Positions 53,884 through 63,181 are shown, counted from the first letter of the stretch. The stretch: 64,000 nt of DNA from Pedobacter endophyticus (GCF_015679185.1 NZ_CP064939.1:682001-746000), one strand, 5' to 3'. Notes: generated by a model not told the origin, from the sequence alone. Translations and numbers: made by a program.

Positions 53884-55461
53884 TTACGGTGTTTTATCGC
53901 CAGCAATTGAGAAAACATCTTCGGATACTTCCTTTTCTCGCTTCACAGCTTCTCTTATGTTTTTGAAATAATTGTTCCCTAATATAATATTCTTTGTTTC
54001 GTTACCGCTAACTTTAAGGTAATTAACCGTTTCCTTTGTTGGAAAAGCGTTGTACAGAAACACATCAGAAACATTGTTAAGCGCTACCACAGCCGAATTT
54101 GAATGCGGTGTGTAGGTTTTGACGCCGTCGATAACTAATCGATTGACCTTTGAAGCTTGAATTGATGCGCCCAACTCGGTGTTTACCTCAACGTTATGAA
54201 ATTCGATTCGATTGGCATTTTTGATATCGAAGCCTGTTTTGGCCTCCAGATTAATGTCGTTAAACGTGATGTTTTCCACAGGCATTTCTTCCAACCCATT
54301 AATATAACCTGCTTGATTCACTTGCCCGGTGATGTTGCTCAAATGAATATTCCTAAACTTAGGTGTCCGTTCAGAAACGGGCTCAACTTCCGTTTTAGCG
54401 TATTGCATATCTAAAACGATGGCCTGTAAGCCAATATTTTTCATGATGATGTTGCTAACCCTGATCTCTTCAACTACACCGCCTCTTCCCCTCGCCGTTT
54501 TAATACGGATGCCACGATCGGTACCGTCAAACACGCAATTTGAAATGGTAATTTTACGAACATCGCCACTCATTTCGCTGCCGATTACTACTCCGCCGTG
54601 GCCGGATAACATGGTGCAATTGGTGATGACATAGTTTTCTGCGGGAACACCCATTTTTCGACCGGGCACATCTTTCCCTGATTTAATGGTAATGCAATCG
54701 TCGCCCACGCTGATGTGGCAATCGGATATGTGTACGTTTTTGCACGATTCGGGGTTGATTCCATCTGTATTTGGCGAATGTGGGTTGTTAATGGTGACTG
54801 CATGTACTTTCACGTTTTCGCAAAACTCGGGGTTTACCGTCCAAAAGGGCGAGTTCCGGATGGTAATGCCATCAATCAACACGTTTTTGCAGAACATTGT
54901 CTGTATAAACGGCGGACGCATAAATCCCCGCTTCATTTGTTTGGGGTCGTCGGGCAACAGAATGTCCTTGTTCAAGCCGTCAAACATAGTTTGCCATTTC
55001 GATCTGGCTTGGCCCTCTTTGTAGCCCTCAACAAAATCCCACCATTTTTTGCCATGCCCATCAATTATCCCCCGACCGATAATGGAGATATTTTCGGCTT
55101 TGTAAGCATAAAATAAAGGCGAAAAACTGGTTACATCAACACCCTCGTAACGGCTTTTTACCATGGGTAAATAATCATCGAAGTTATCGCTGAAATGGAG
55201 TTCGGCCCCGGCATCAATAAAAATGGTGATGTTGCTCTTTAAGTGAATTGCGCCCGTTAAATACTTTCCCGCAGGAAAATAAACCGTACCACCGCCTGCT
55301 TTTGAAGCGGCCTCAATGGCGTTTTTTATCGCTGTTGTAGCGAGTTTACTGCTATCGTTTTTTGCACCGTATTTTAATACATTGTAAAAGGTTTGCGCAT
55401 CGGATTTTAATGCCGCGAAAGCGATGGAGACGAAAAAGAGGAACTTGAAGATGTGTTTCAT
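53884..55461 (-). CDS. GH28 polygalacturonase-family enzyme
   Basis: The start was set at 55,461 (MKHIFKFLFFVSIAFAALKS DA signal peptide); 525 residues. Right-handed beta-helix with all four GH28 motifs: NTDG (231-234), GDD (Asp254/Asp255), GHG (His288) and RIK (319-321). An extended N-terminal loop (FVEGYKEGQARSKWQTMFDG) is typical of exo-acting bacterial members. It would remove galacturonic acid from the pectin or RG-II backbone in the periplasm. First gene of a GH28-GH95 pair with a 1-bp gap. Upstream DNA is the tandem R5 array. Confidence 0.95.
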   Translation of the reverse strand: MKHIFKFLFFVSIAFAALKSDAQTFYNVLKYGAKNDSSKLATTAIKNAIEAASKAGGGTVYFPAGKYLTGAIHLKSNITIFIDAGAELHFSDNFDDYLPMVKSRYEGVDVTSFSPLFYAYKAENISIIGRGIIDGHGKKWWDFVEGYKEGQARSKWQTMFDGLNKDILLPDDPKQMKRGFMRPPFIQTMFCKNVLIDGITIRNSPFWTVNPEFCENVKVHAVTINNPHSPNTDGINPESCKNVHISDCHISVGDDCITIKSGKDVPGRKMGVPAENYVITNCTMLSGHGGVVIGSEMSGDVRKITISNCVFDGTDRGIRIKTARGRGGVVEEIRVSNIIMKNIGLQAIVLDMQYAKTEVEPVSERTPKFRNIHLSNITGQVNQAGYINGLEEMPVENITFNDINLEAKTGFDIKNANRIEFHNVEVNTELGASIQASKVNRLVIDGVKTYTPHSNSAVVALNNVSDVFLYNAFPTKETVNYLKVSGNETKNIILGNNYFKNIREAVKREKEVSEDVFSIAGDKTP

Positions 55462-55564
55462 TTGTTTTGTTTGTTTAAAAGCCTCACCCTTTGAAAGGCA
55501 GTAGTGAGGCAACTATTGTAACCTCCCTCTCCTGAAGAGAGGGTTTTGATGTCTCTGGTTTAAA

Positions 55565-56108
55565 CCCTGTGGCTTGTCATTCTGAACGCAGTGAAGACCG
55601 CGAAGCAGCTACAAAGTAAATCTGTCGCCTAATTGCCACCGGCCGCCCTTTACCGTTGACTGAAGTCAACGGCAATGAAATGCAGGTTGCTTACTTGTGA
55701 AGCGCTACATACATCTCGCTTGTCCATTCATTGCCAGCCCTCACCCGTTGACTGAAGTCAACGGCAATGAAATGCAGGTTGCTTACTTGTGAAGCGCTAC
55801 ATACATCTCACTTGTCCATTCATTGCCAGCCCTTACCCGTTGACTGAAGTCAACGGCAATGAAATGCAGGTTGCTTACTTGTAAAGCGCCACATACATCT
55901 CGCTTGTCCATTCATTGCCGTCAGTTTCAATTGACTGAAGACGAATCTTGTTGTCATTCTGAGGCACGAAGACCGCGAAGCAGCTACAAAGTAAATCTCT
56001 TTCCTATTAGCACTGCCCTCCTTTACCCACCTACGCTCGCTTTTGGTTTGTGCTGTTTTAAAGCCTGCATTCCATCGCTTGGGGTTTCTTCGCTATGCTC
56101 AGAATGAC
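55565..56108. repeat. Three tandem 92-bp R5 units bracketed by R3 elements
   Basis: CCGTTGACTGAAGTCAACGG starts at 55,653, 55,745 and 55,837, exactly 92 bp apart, each followed by caatgaaatgcaggttgctt and cattcattgccagccc. An R3 left part precedes (about 55,576), and a full R3 unit follows (55,952-56,108). The 684-bp gap contains no gene. Confidence 0.85.
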
Positions 56109-56145
56109 AGCTCATTTTTTTACCCACACATTTTAGCCCTATTAC

Positions 56146-57717
56146 TTACATTGATGGGGAGAGGCTCATCTCCACTTTCACAGGCTTTATCTTATTGCCA
56201 TGATAAATCTCTTTCCCATCTACAAAAATCATGAAGCCTTTTCCCTTATTGTATTTTTCACCGGTTTTATCCCATACTATCGACACTGCTTTATCGTGAT
56301 ACGTCAAGTTATCTAAGGCAAACCAATCCCATTTATTTTTCGGAATTAGGGGCTCCACCTCGAGTACATTATCCTGACGGGGCTTTATCCCTATCAAATC
56401 GTTAATAATCAAATCGTTAAATGTAGAATGATTGTAAAAAGTACTTCTTGGGTTATCCCCTTTTAGCCAATAGCCCGTTTTTTCGTCTTGATATTCGCCG
56501 ATGTATGGCTTATCATCCTTAAAATGCGATGCAGCGTATTGATGCAATTTATCGTAAAACACATTTGCATTCATTTTACCGTGCTTTTTATAATTGGTAA
56601 GCAAATTGGCAAGGCCCTTTAGCGTTTGTGAGCTTGCAAAAGGCCATAACGCACCGTCCCATTCGCAGCTATGCCCCGTTCCCCGGGTTCTAAAAGTGGG
56701 GTCTCTCCTTTCGGCAGTGGTTAAGCCCCAAGGTGCATTAAAGCCAGCGGTATCTAATATTTGATCCCAAGCTTTGGCATACATCGCTTTATCATCAGGT
56801 AAGTTGAAATCCCATGGCGTAAAACCAATCGCCTCACGTACATTTGATGAACCGCCTTTTGCCTTTCTCGTCTCAAAGAAATTCGCTGAAGTATTCCATA
56901 AACTATCTTGCACCAAACTTTTAATCGTTAAGGCCTTGTCCCTGTATTTTGACGCCAAGGGTCGATTGCCAAACATTTCGGCGATTTTACTTAAGGCAAC
57001 CGCGTTTCCGTACATATAACTGTTAATCGTTGGGCGCTGGTTCTGATCTCTTCTTGAACCGCTGATCGATTCTTCCATGCCATCCTTCACATCATTTTGC
57101 CAAAACAAGCCATTTTTAAGCTGCCTTTGCGTTTCCCATTTGGCATAATCCTCATCTAATGCCGGAAGTATCTCTTTCAAAAATGCCTGATCGGGCTTTA
57201 CCAGATAATTTTGATAAACGGCATCATCAATCCAGCTGCTAAACTGATGAAACCGCTGCTTAGTTTGCCCAACATCGGCCTTATAAAGCCAAAATTTAAT
57301 GTAATCCTTTAAGTAACGGTTATCTTTCAGCCACCGCCCTTCGTAAATATGATGCCCCAAGGCACAACTTATCGAATTGTATTTTCCGGCATGTTTTACA
57401 GGCTCAATAAACTCGGTAAAAATAAATCCATCGGGCGTTTTAACGAGGTGCTTTCTAAAAGTCCACCATCGATAGTAATAATTTTGCTCCAATACCGAAT
57501 CCGGACATTCGAACATCGGTGCCTGCTCAGCCAGCCAATTAAACGCCTCACTATTTGGAACATAATTCTTCACAGCTTCGGTATCAATTGAATTAAAATA
57601 CGTGACATATTTTTTCAATTTAGCTGTTCCTAAAATGGCTTGCTGTTGCGCAAAACCCGTCATGGTCATTACCGACAATGAAACGGTTGCAATTAAATTT
57701 CTTGTATTTATCATCAT
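56146..57717 (-). CDS. Secreted (alpha/alpha)6-barrel glycosidase, GH142-like candidate
   Basis: 523 residues with signal peptide ending MTMTGFAQ. Helical-barrel segments: YYYRWWTFRKHLVKTPDG, HHIYEGRWLKDNRYLKDYIK FWL, FHQFSSWIDDAVYQNYLVKP, NSYMYGNAVALSKIAEMFGN, CEWDGALWPFASSQTLKGLA NLL and STFNDLIINDLIGIKP. This matches the MGH1-type/amylo-glucosidase-like barrel. In RG-II systems such a barrel is GH142, a beta-L-arabinofuranosidase, fused to GH143 in Bacteroides; here the two candidates are separate genes. The name is inferred from context. It overlaps the stop of the GH67-like gene by 4 bp (ATGA), so it is co-translated with it. Confidence 0.6.
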   Translation of the reverse strand: MMINTRNLIATVSLSVMTMTGFAQQQAILGTAKLKKYVTYFNSIDTEAVKNYVPNSEAFNWLAEQAPMFECPDSVLEQNYYYRWWTFRKHLVKTPDGFIFTEFIEPVKHAGKYNSISCALGHHIYEGRWLKDNRYLKDYIKFWLYKADVGQTKQRFHQFSSWIDDAVYQNYLVKPDQAFLKEILPALDEDYAKWETQRQLKNGLFWQNDVKDGMEESISGSRRDQNQRPTINSYMYGNAVALSKIAEMFGNRPLASKYRDKALTIKSLVQDSLWNTSANFFETRKAKGGSSNVREAIGFTPWDFNLPDDKAMYAKAWDQILDTAGFNAPWGLTTAERRDPTFRTRGTGHSCEWDGALWPFASSQTLKGLANLLTNYKKHGKMNANVFYDKLHQYAASHFKDDKPYIGEYQDEKTGYWLKGDNPRSTFYNHSTFNDLIINDLIGIKPRQDNVLEVEPLIPKNKWDWFALDNLTYHDKAVSIVWDKTGEKYNKGKGFMIFVDGKEIYHGNKIKPVKVEMSLSPSM

Positions 57718-60452
57718 TCAAATAACCAGTCTATATCCTTTCCGCGTCCATCCAAACCTGCATTAAAAATGCGTAGTTCTTGTTTATCATCAATAAAACC
57801 CAATACCAAACACTCGCCCTTGCCCAAATTTAAGGTATGTGTTCCCGCTGGGAAAGAGTAAGCATGAACATTGGCAGGCGGATAGCCATTTAACACGAGC
57901 GCATTCGAGATCTTTATTTCCGACTGGCCGTAATTATTGGCGCTTGCATCGGTTTCTAATTGTGGTGGCGCTAAAAACTTAGCGTCTTTTTGATTGAAGA
58001 AACCTACCAATAACTTTACCGGAACTTTGGTAGTAAACTTGATCTCCGTTCCTGTTTTAAGTTGTTTTTGCCTCGAAAGCTTCACTCCCTTTAAACCGAT
58101 CAGTTGCTCAGCCACTTCCTTAATTTGAACGGTTGTATCGGCAAAAACATTTACGCCTTTATTAACACCATAGCTTTCGGTTACGTTAAGCACATTTACA
58201 TTGGCCGCTTTGTAAGGTACAATCTTAGCAACCGCACCTCCTTTTATCGATTTTAGTGAATCGATACTTTGCTTAAAATGATTGAGCTCGCGGGTAAAAA
58301 CGGGCAACATTTCTCGCCAGTGGATAAAGGTTTTATCTACGCCACGCATCGGTATTTTGCGCTGCTTGGTTTGCATGCTATTGGCGTATAAGTAGCTGCT
58401 ATCCGTCAACTTAACCAATTTTGCATAATGATCTACACTTTTTTGAATAAACGGCAAGGCTTGTTCTAAATCAGCCACATTGTTCGAATATTTATAACGC
58501 AATACCCAAAGTGCCGATTTTACCTTCTCGGCATAAAAGTTGGCCATTTCGTCGTAACAGTACATATCGTTTTTTAGGCGATTAAACTCCTCAACATCTT
58601 TTGTGGCCTTAACCGAATTGATTGATACCAAGGCCTTTTTTCCATGTTCAACTACTTCTTTTGCAATTTGAACGGGCGTTTCGCCGATGTGGCCTTGCTT
58701 CTTCCATTCTTTTTCGGCATAATCGATAATCATTTCGCCCTCAGGCGCTTCCGACTCGTACATTAAAGTAAATAAGCCGTATCTAAAGGGGTTAATCAAC
58801 TGCGTCATCAACATGCCCAAGGTCAACGTTTGCCTGTTGCCATCGGTAATGCCATATCTGCGCAACAACTTTGGCGATATCTCTCCCGATTCTTCGTAAG
58901 CATTCAAAATCGCCTTGCCGCCCGCTAAATCAGCGCCGTACTTATTGGCCAGTTCCTTGCCCCAGTAATTAATTTCCTCATTCCGATCGCGTTGCGATTT
59001 CCACGCATAACGTGCCCATTCCTTGTACCAAATCCAATCGCGATCAACCTCCAAAATTCTTCCCTGTACGTTATCGGCTGCGTAAGGCCAATCCCAATAG
59101 CTATGTTGCGGATATAAATGCAACCCTTTGGCATTGTATATTTTGTTCATCGCCTGAACCGATTTCTGGATAAAATCGGCCGATCCGTATCTAAAAGGCT
59201 CCAAGTTGGCCAAAATATGCACGTTCGAAATATTAATAGTTCCGATAGCGGCCAGTTTTCTGTTCAGTTCCGCCCAATCGCCACGTGGTTCGTATGTGGT
59301 TAAAGCTTCACCATTAAATTTATTTTCGGTATAAAGATTTTTGTATAAGGGCAAGGCGGCTTTCATCACGCTCGGTGCATCGGTATCGTGCGCCCGCAAC
59401 ACAATTGGCGGTTCTTCCTTAATTCCGGCGGCTTTCAAACCGTCTTTTACACCGGGGATAATCGTCTTCGTAAACCAATCGATATCATCCTGCCCCACGC
59501 CTTCCATTGCCTCGCCCAAAGCAACCATTAAGCCTACATTCGGGTATTTCTCTACAAAGGCCGAAATCGATTTCTTGGTGTAATCGGCAATCAGCGGAAT
59601 AATCGGGCGATTGCGATCTTGTGTTTTTAACCCATGTTTATCTGCAAAAGGCTTCGGAATAATGATGTTGTAAAACATCTGAATTACCCAAATGCCACGT
59701 TTATCGGCCTCGTGGGTTAAAAACTGAAAAATCTCCTCATTTTTCTTCAATGTTGGCTCATCAACCTCTACCGCATAGGGATAATCCTTTAACCTTAACA
59801 GCGACGAAAATGGATGTCCGTTCCATAGGTAAAGCGAATTGTAACGGTTTTCGACCATCATGTCGAGATACTTGATCCACAGTTTTTTATCGTAAAGCCA
59901 CGGAAAGGTTTCGGATGTGTAGGGATATTCGTAAACATCGTGCCCGGGAAGATAATCGGGCTTCTGGAGGCCGATGCAAGTGCCCCGCAAAACCATTTCT
60001 GGGTGATCGGCCAGCGATAAAGTTTCGGGCAGCTGCTTTTGCGCTTCAATCTGATTTATCAGTTCCATACAGCCGTAAAGTGCCCCCGAAGTATCGTAAC
60101 CAATAATATATAACGTACCGTTTTGCGTTTTCGAAATCACAAAACTTTCTTTTTGACTGGCAACCTTGCTTTTTATGGCCTGCGGAACACCAGCCATAAA
60201 ACCGTTATCTGTTAAAACGCCAACCACAATCAAGCCCTTCGCCTGAGTCGATCTTTGTTTTTTCGCAATCTTTATTGTATAACCGATGGTGGATAGCGCT
60301 TTTGATAGCTTTTCAACGCCAAAACTTATCCGCGAATGATCCTCGTTGGAAATAACGATTGTTTTTTGCTTTTTATCAATGGTAAGTGCTTCGGAAAAAA
60401 TGGGAAACGTAATTAAGCAGATGGTAAAGATCAGAAAATTTCTCATTCGCAT
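57714..60452 (-). CDS. Large secreted glycosidase with GH67/GH20b-like N-domain (family uncertain)
   Basis: 912 residues with signal peptide MRMRNFLIFTICLITFPIFS EA. Residues about 25-150 resemble the alpha/beta domain preceding GH67, GH115 and GH20 barrels (LIVVGVLTDNGFMAG, LYIIGYDTSGALYGCMELIN QI). A TIM barrel follows (VLRGTCIGLQKPDYLPGHDV, MMVENRYNSLYLWNGHPFSS, VGLMVALGEAMEGVGQDDID, VLRAHDTDAPSVM, HLYPQHSYWDWPYAADN), then a helical region and a C-terminal sandwich (NLGKGECLVLGFID). I cannot give a family. Alpha-glucuronidase- or alpha-galacturonidase-like activity would fit pectin. Glu in GEAMEG and the Asp pair in AHDTDAP are visible acidic candidates. It is first gene of a two-gene operon. 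Confidence 0.6.
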   Translation of the reverse strand: MRMRNFLIFTICLITFPIFSEALTIDKKQKTIVISNEDHSRISFGVEKLSKALSTIGYTIKIAKKQRSTQAKGLIVVGVLTDNGFMAGVPQAIKSKVASQKESFVISKTQNGTLYIIGYDTSGALYGCMELINQIEAQKQLPETLSLADHPEMVLRGTCIGLQKPDYLPGHDVYEYPYTSETFPWLYDKKLWIKYLDMMVENRYNSLYLWNGHPFSSLLRLKDYPYAVEVDEPTLKKNEEIFQFLTHEADKRGIWVIQMFYNIIIPKPFADKHGLKTQDRNRPIIPLIADYTKKSISAFVEKYPNVGLMVALGEAMEGVGQDDIDWFTKTIIPGVKDGLKAAGIKEEPPIVLRAHDTDAPSVMKAALPLYKNLYTENKFNGEALTTYEPRGDWAELNRKLAAIGTINISNVHILANLEPFRYGSADFIQKSVQAMNKIYNAKGLHLYPQHSYWDWPYAADNVQGRILEVDRDWIWYKEWARYAWKSQRDRNEEINYWGKELANKYGADLAGGKAILNAYEESGEISPKLLRRYGITDGNRQTLTLGMLMTQLINPFRYGLFTLMYESEAPEGEMIIDYAEKEWKKQGHIGETPVQIAKEVVEHGKKALVSINSVKATKDVEEFNRLKNDMYCYDEMANFYAEKVKSALWVLRYKYSNNVADLEQALPFIQKSVDHYAKLVKLTDSSYLYANSMQTKQRKIPMRGVDKTFIHWREMLPVFTRELNHFKQSIDSLKSIKGGAVAKIVPYKAANVNVLNVTESYGVNKGVNVFADTTVQIKEVAEQLIGLKGVKLSRQKQLKTGTEIKFTTKVPVKLLVGFFNQKDAKFLAPPQLETDASANNYGQSEIKISNALVLNGYPPANVHAYSFPAGTHTLNLGKGECLVLGFIDDKQELRIFNAGLDGRGKDIDWLFE

Positions 60453-60519
60453 GGCTTTAATAACAAGCTCCGTTCAGAAGCTTTTTTTAAAATATTTGGT
60501 TAAAATTTTTTGTAAAATA

Positions 60520-60758
60520 GTCATCGGATGAAGATTAGCAATGCGCCCAGATTCATCCGATGACTTCTCAGTTATTCTATGCAATAGTCATCGGATGAAT
60601 ATTTGCAATGCGCCTAGATTCATCCGCTGACTTCTCGGTTTCAATAGTCATCGGATGAATATTTGCAATGCGCCCAGATTCATCCGATGACTTCTCAGTT
60701 ATTCTATGCAATAGTCATTGGATAAATATTTGCAATGCGCCTAGATTCATCCGATGAC
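60520..60758. repeat. Four tandem GTCATCGGATGAA hairpins (R7)
   Basis: Arms GTCATCGGATGAA and TTCATCCGATGAC flank a loop around gcaatgcgcc. Hairpins lie at 60,520-60,564, 60,587-60,631, 60,647-60,691 and 60,714-60,758. Spacing 67/60/67 shows a two-hairpin unit duplicated (about 127 bp). Copies 2 and 4 carry arm mismatches. Confidence 0.9.
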
Positions 60759-60769
60759 CCCTCAACTAT

Positions 60770-60806
60770 TATTTACATATAAAAACAACATTCAAATATA
60801 AGAAAA
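60770..60806 (-). promoter_or_regulatory. Upstream element C (weak match to A and B)
   Basis: TTACATATAAAAACAACATT then CAAATATAAGAAAAA aligns with TTCATATATAAATACAACAT TCTTAAATAAAAA of element B. It lies about 320 bp before the GH67-like ATG, comparable to A and B. The ACAAGGTA half is absent, apparently replaced by the R7 hairpins. Confidence 0.35.
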
Positions 60807-61074
60807 ACAGATTAACCATTGTGTAAAATTTCTGCAAGGTAAAGCCCGCTGAAACGCCAGAAACGGATTTGATAATATAGGCTCAGATTTTGATAAAAAC
60901 GGAAAGGTTTTAATCAACAATATTTATTTTATTTGTATTCCAATTCTAATCAATTATAATCTTCGGCTGGTGCAACATGCTGGCAAACGCATTTAAATTT
61001 ATAGTTTTTTGGAAGACGAACCATTTTAATTCATATATTTCATCATACAATTGAACATTATTTAAAGCAAGAAC
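60807..61074. other. Divergent intergenic DNA before the SDR gene
   Basis: AT-rich, with TTTG at about 60,930 and a TATAATCTT box about 19 nt later that could be a plus-strand promoter. I see no gene or hairpin here. Confidence 0.3.
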
Positions 61075-61839
61075 ATGTTTTCATTAACAAATAAAAAAGC
61101 AGTAGTTACCGGCGGTGGAAGCGGAATTGGAAAGGCCATTGCAACTACCCTTGCAAAGCAGGGCGCCGAGGTTCATATTATAGAGCTGGGTATTGAGCAG
61201 GCAGCATCTACCCTAGCCGAAATCAGCAGCGCTGGCGGACGAGCTTTCAGTTATGCCTGCGATGTGGCCGACCACCAAGCTGTTAAAAATATTTTTGAAC
61301 AAATTGGCAAGATAAATATTTTGGTAAACAACGCCGGTATTGCACATATTGGCAAGGCCGATACCACTGAAGAATCTGATTTTGACCGCATTATGCTGGT
61401 AAACGTAAAAGGGGTTTATAACTGTTTATACGCTGCCATTCCGCAAATTAGGGCAGCAGGCGGCGGTGTAATTATTAACATGGCCTCCATTGCCTCGCTA
61501 ATTGGCCTCCCTGATCGCTTTGCTTATAGCACGGCAAAAGGTGCGGTAAAAGCGATGACGATGAGTGTGGCAAAAGATTATATCGGAGAAAATATTAGAT
61601 GTAACTCCATTTCGCCTGCCCGGGTGCATACTCCGTTTGTAGATGGCTTTTTGCAAAAGAACTATCCTGATAATATTGAGGAAATGTTTGAGAAACTATC
61701 TAAAACACAACCCATCGGCAGAATGGCCAAACCCGAGGAAATTGGTGCATTGGCCTTATACTTATGTAGCGATGAAGCATCGTTTATTACTGGTTGCGAC
61801 TACCCTATTGATGGTGGTTTTACAACTTTGAATAATTAA
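61075..61839 (+). CDS. SDR family NAD(P)-dependent dehydrogenase, deoxy-sugar acid pathway
   Basis: 254 residues. Classical SDR: TGGGSGIG (12-19), NNAG (85-88), catalytic Ser138, Tyr151 and Lys155 (FAYSTAKGA), and a GCDYPIDGGF C-terminus. No signal; cytosolic. With the FAH-type hydrolase, mutarotase and lactonase-type protein downstream it fits the oxidative L-fucose/L-rhamnose route as either the sugar dehydrogenase or the 2-keto-3-deoxy-aldonate 4-dehydrogenase; the latter pairs biochemically with the FAH hydrolase. The gap to the next gene is 486 bp and contains repeats, so co-transcription is probable, not proven. Confidence 0.8.
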   Translation: MFSLTNKKAVVTGGGSGIGKAIATTLAKQGAEVHIIELGIEQAASTLAEISSAGGRAFSYACDVADHQAVKNIFEQIGKINILVNNAGIAHIGKADTTEESDFDRIMLVNVKGVYNCLYAAIPQIRAAGGGVIINMASIASLIGLPDRFAYSTAKGAVKAMTMSVAKDYIGENIRCNSISPARVHTPFVDGFLQKNYPDNIEEMFEKLSKTQPIGRMAKPEEIGALALYLCSDEASFITGCDYPIDGGFTTLNN

Positions 61840-61933
61840 TGCCGATAAGGGCTAACGACACATTTTTAGCAAAAAATCACTATGGAATGACGATGCTTAT
61901 AGAATCAATCGCGGGGGTTTCTATAAAAGAAGT

Positions 61934-62031
61934 CGTCATTTCGACCGAAGTGCTCCATAGGAGCTCCCACGGAGGAGAAATCTTAGCGCAAAGTTAGGTC
62001 CAAAGATTTCTCGGCTGCGCTCGAAATGACG
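61934..62031. repeat. R2 palindromic repeat and flanking gene-free DNA
   Basis: The unit runs cgtcatttcgaccgaagtgc ... gcgctcgaaatgacgg. Downstream, an 8-bp-stem hairpin CAAACCGA/TCGGTTTG lies at 62,195-62,216 without a T-run. The remaining gap 61,840-62,325 shows no gene; an 82-codon frame at 62,040 lacks any family feature. Confidence 0.65.
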
Positions 62032-62325
62032 GTTTTGAATTGTTTTTAAAAAACTCAATGGTAACTTCCCGAGAAGTCGGGACAAGTGGTCGAAAGGACT
62101 TGTATAAGTGCTTAAAAAGGCGTTTTGGAAAACTCAACATGAGAAATACAAATCGGATTGAGCTTTTTAAAACAGCCTTACGTTACTGGCCTTACAAACC
62201 GAAATTAATCGGTTTGAAGAACTTAACAACCCCAAAAAAAATAAGGGCTTTAATTTTTTGTTTTAGCACCAGCACCTTCTTATTTTAACGAATACAAATT
62301 TAAATCAATATAAATACCTTTAAAA

Positions 62326-63180
62326 ATGAAATTAATACGATTTGGCGAGCCGGGATTTGAAAAACCGGGTGTAATTATAGATGAGAAATATTTTGATGTT
62401 TCGGCATTGGTAAACGATTACGACGAGGCATTTTTTGGCGGCGATGGACTTGAAAAACTAAAAAAGGACATCGAATCGGCCACTTTAACCGAAGTAGACA
62501 AAGGCGTTCGCTTAGGTCCTGCCTTGGCTCGTCCATCTAAAATTATCTGCGTGGGGTTAAACTACAAAGATCATGCTGCCGAAACCAATGCGCCGATTCC
62601 GGCCGAACCCATTTTGTTTTTTAAGGCTACTTCGGCCATCGTTGGTCCTAATGATGATCTTATTATCCCAAAAAACAGTAAAAAAACCGATTGGGAAGTT
62701 GAATTGGCCATTGTAATCGGTAAAAAAGCGAGCTACGTTAGCCAAGAAAACGCCTTGGATCATATTGCCGGCTATGTTTTGCATAACGATTATAGCGAAC
62801 GCGAATTTCAGATTGAGCGAAACGGACAATGGGTAAAGGGCAAAAGCTGCGATACATTTGCACCCATCGGGCCATTTATTGCCACGCAAGATGAAATTGC
62901 CGATGTACATAACCTTCGCCTTTGGTTAACCGTAAACGGAGAAACCTTGCAAGATGGAAATACATCGAACTTGATCTTTAATGTGCCTTTTATGATTTCG
63001 TACATCAGCCAGTTTATGACGCTTTTACCGGGCGATGTTATTACAACAGGAACTCCTGCTGGTGTAGGCTTAGGCCAAAAACCCGAACCTTGGTATTTAA
63101 AAGCTGGCGATGTGGTGGAGTTGGGAATTGACGGATTGGGCAGCAGCAAACAAACGGTTAAGGCCTATCAAGAAAACTAA
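62326..63180 (+). CDS. FAH-family hydrolase, 2,4-diketo-3-deoxy-aldonate type
   Basis: 284 residues, cytosolic. Fumarylacetoacetate-hydrolase fold: KIICVGLNYKDHAAETNAPI, metal-binding acidic cluster (DWEVELAIVIGKKA and DYSEREFQIERNGQWVKGKS CDTFAPIGPF) and ITTGTPAGVGLGQKPEPWYL. In the oxidative deoxy-sugar pathway this family cleaves 2,4-diketo-3-deoxy-L-fuconate or -rhamnonate to pyruvate plus lactate-type products, consistent with the SDR gene upstream. The next gene starts 2 bp after its stop. Confidence 0.85.
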   Translation: MKLIRFGEPGFEKPGVIIDEKYFDVSALVNDYDEAFFGGDGLEKLKKDIESATLTEVDKGVRLGPALARPSKIICVGLNYKDHAAETNAPIPAEPILFFKATSAIVGPNDDLIIPKNSKKTDWEVELAIVIGKKASYVSQENALDHIAGYVLHNDYSEREFQIERNGQWVKGKSCDTFAPIGPFIATQDEIADVHNLRLWLTVNGETLQDGNTSNLIFNVPFMISYISQFMTLLPGDVITTGTPAGVGLGQKPEPWYLKAGDVVELGIDGLGSSKQTVKAYQEN

Positions 63181-63181
63181 T

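Noticed and set aside
60520..60758. CRISPR array
   Set aside because: The sequences between repeats are themselves repeated and the units are hairpins with duplicated spacing.
62040..62288. 82-codon plus-strand frame
   Set aside because: It begins at a repeat edge, shows no family features and has poor codon character; treated as non-coding.
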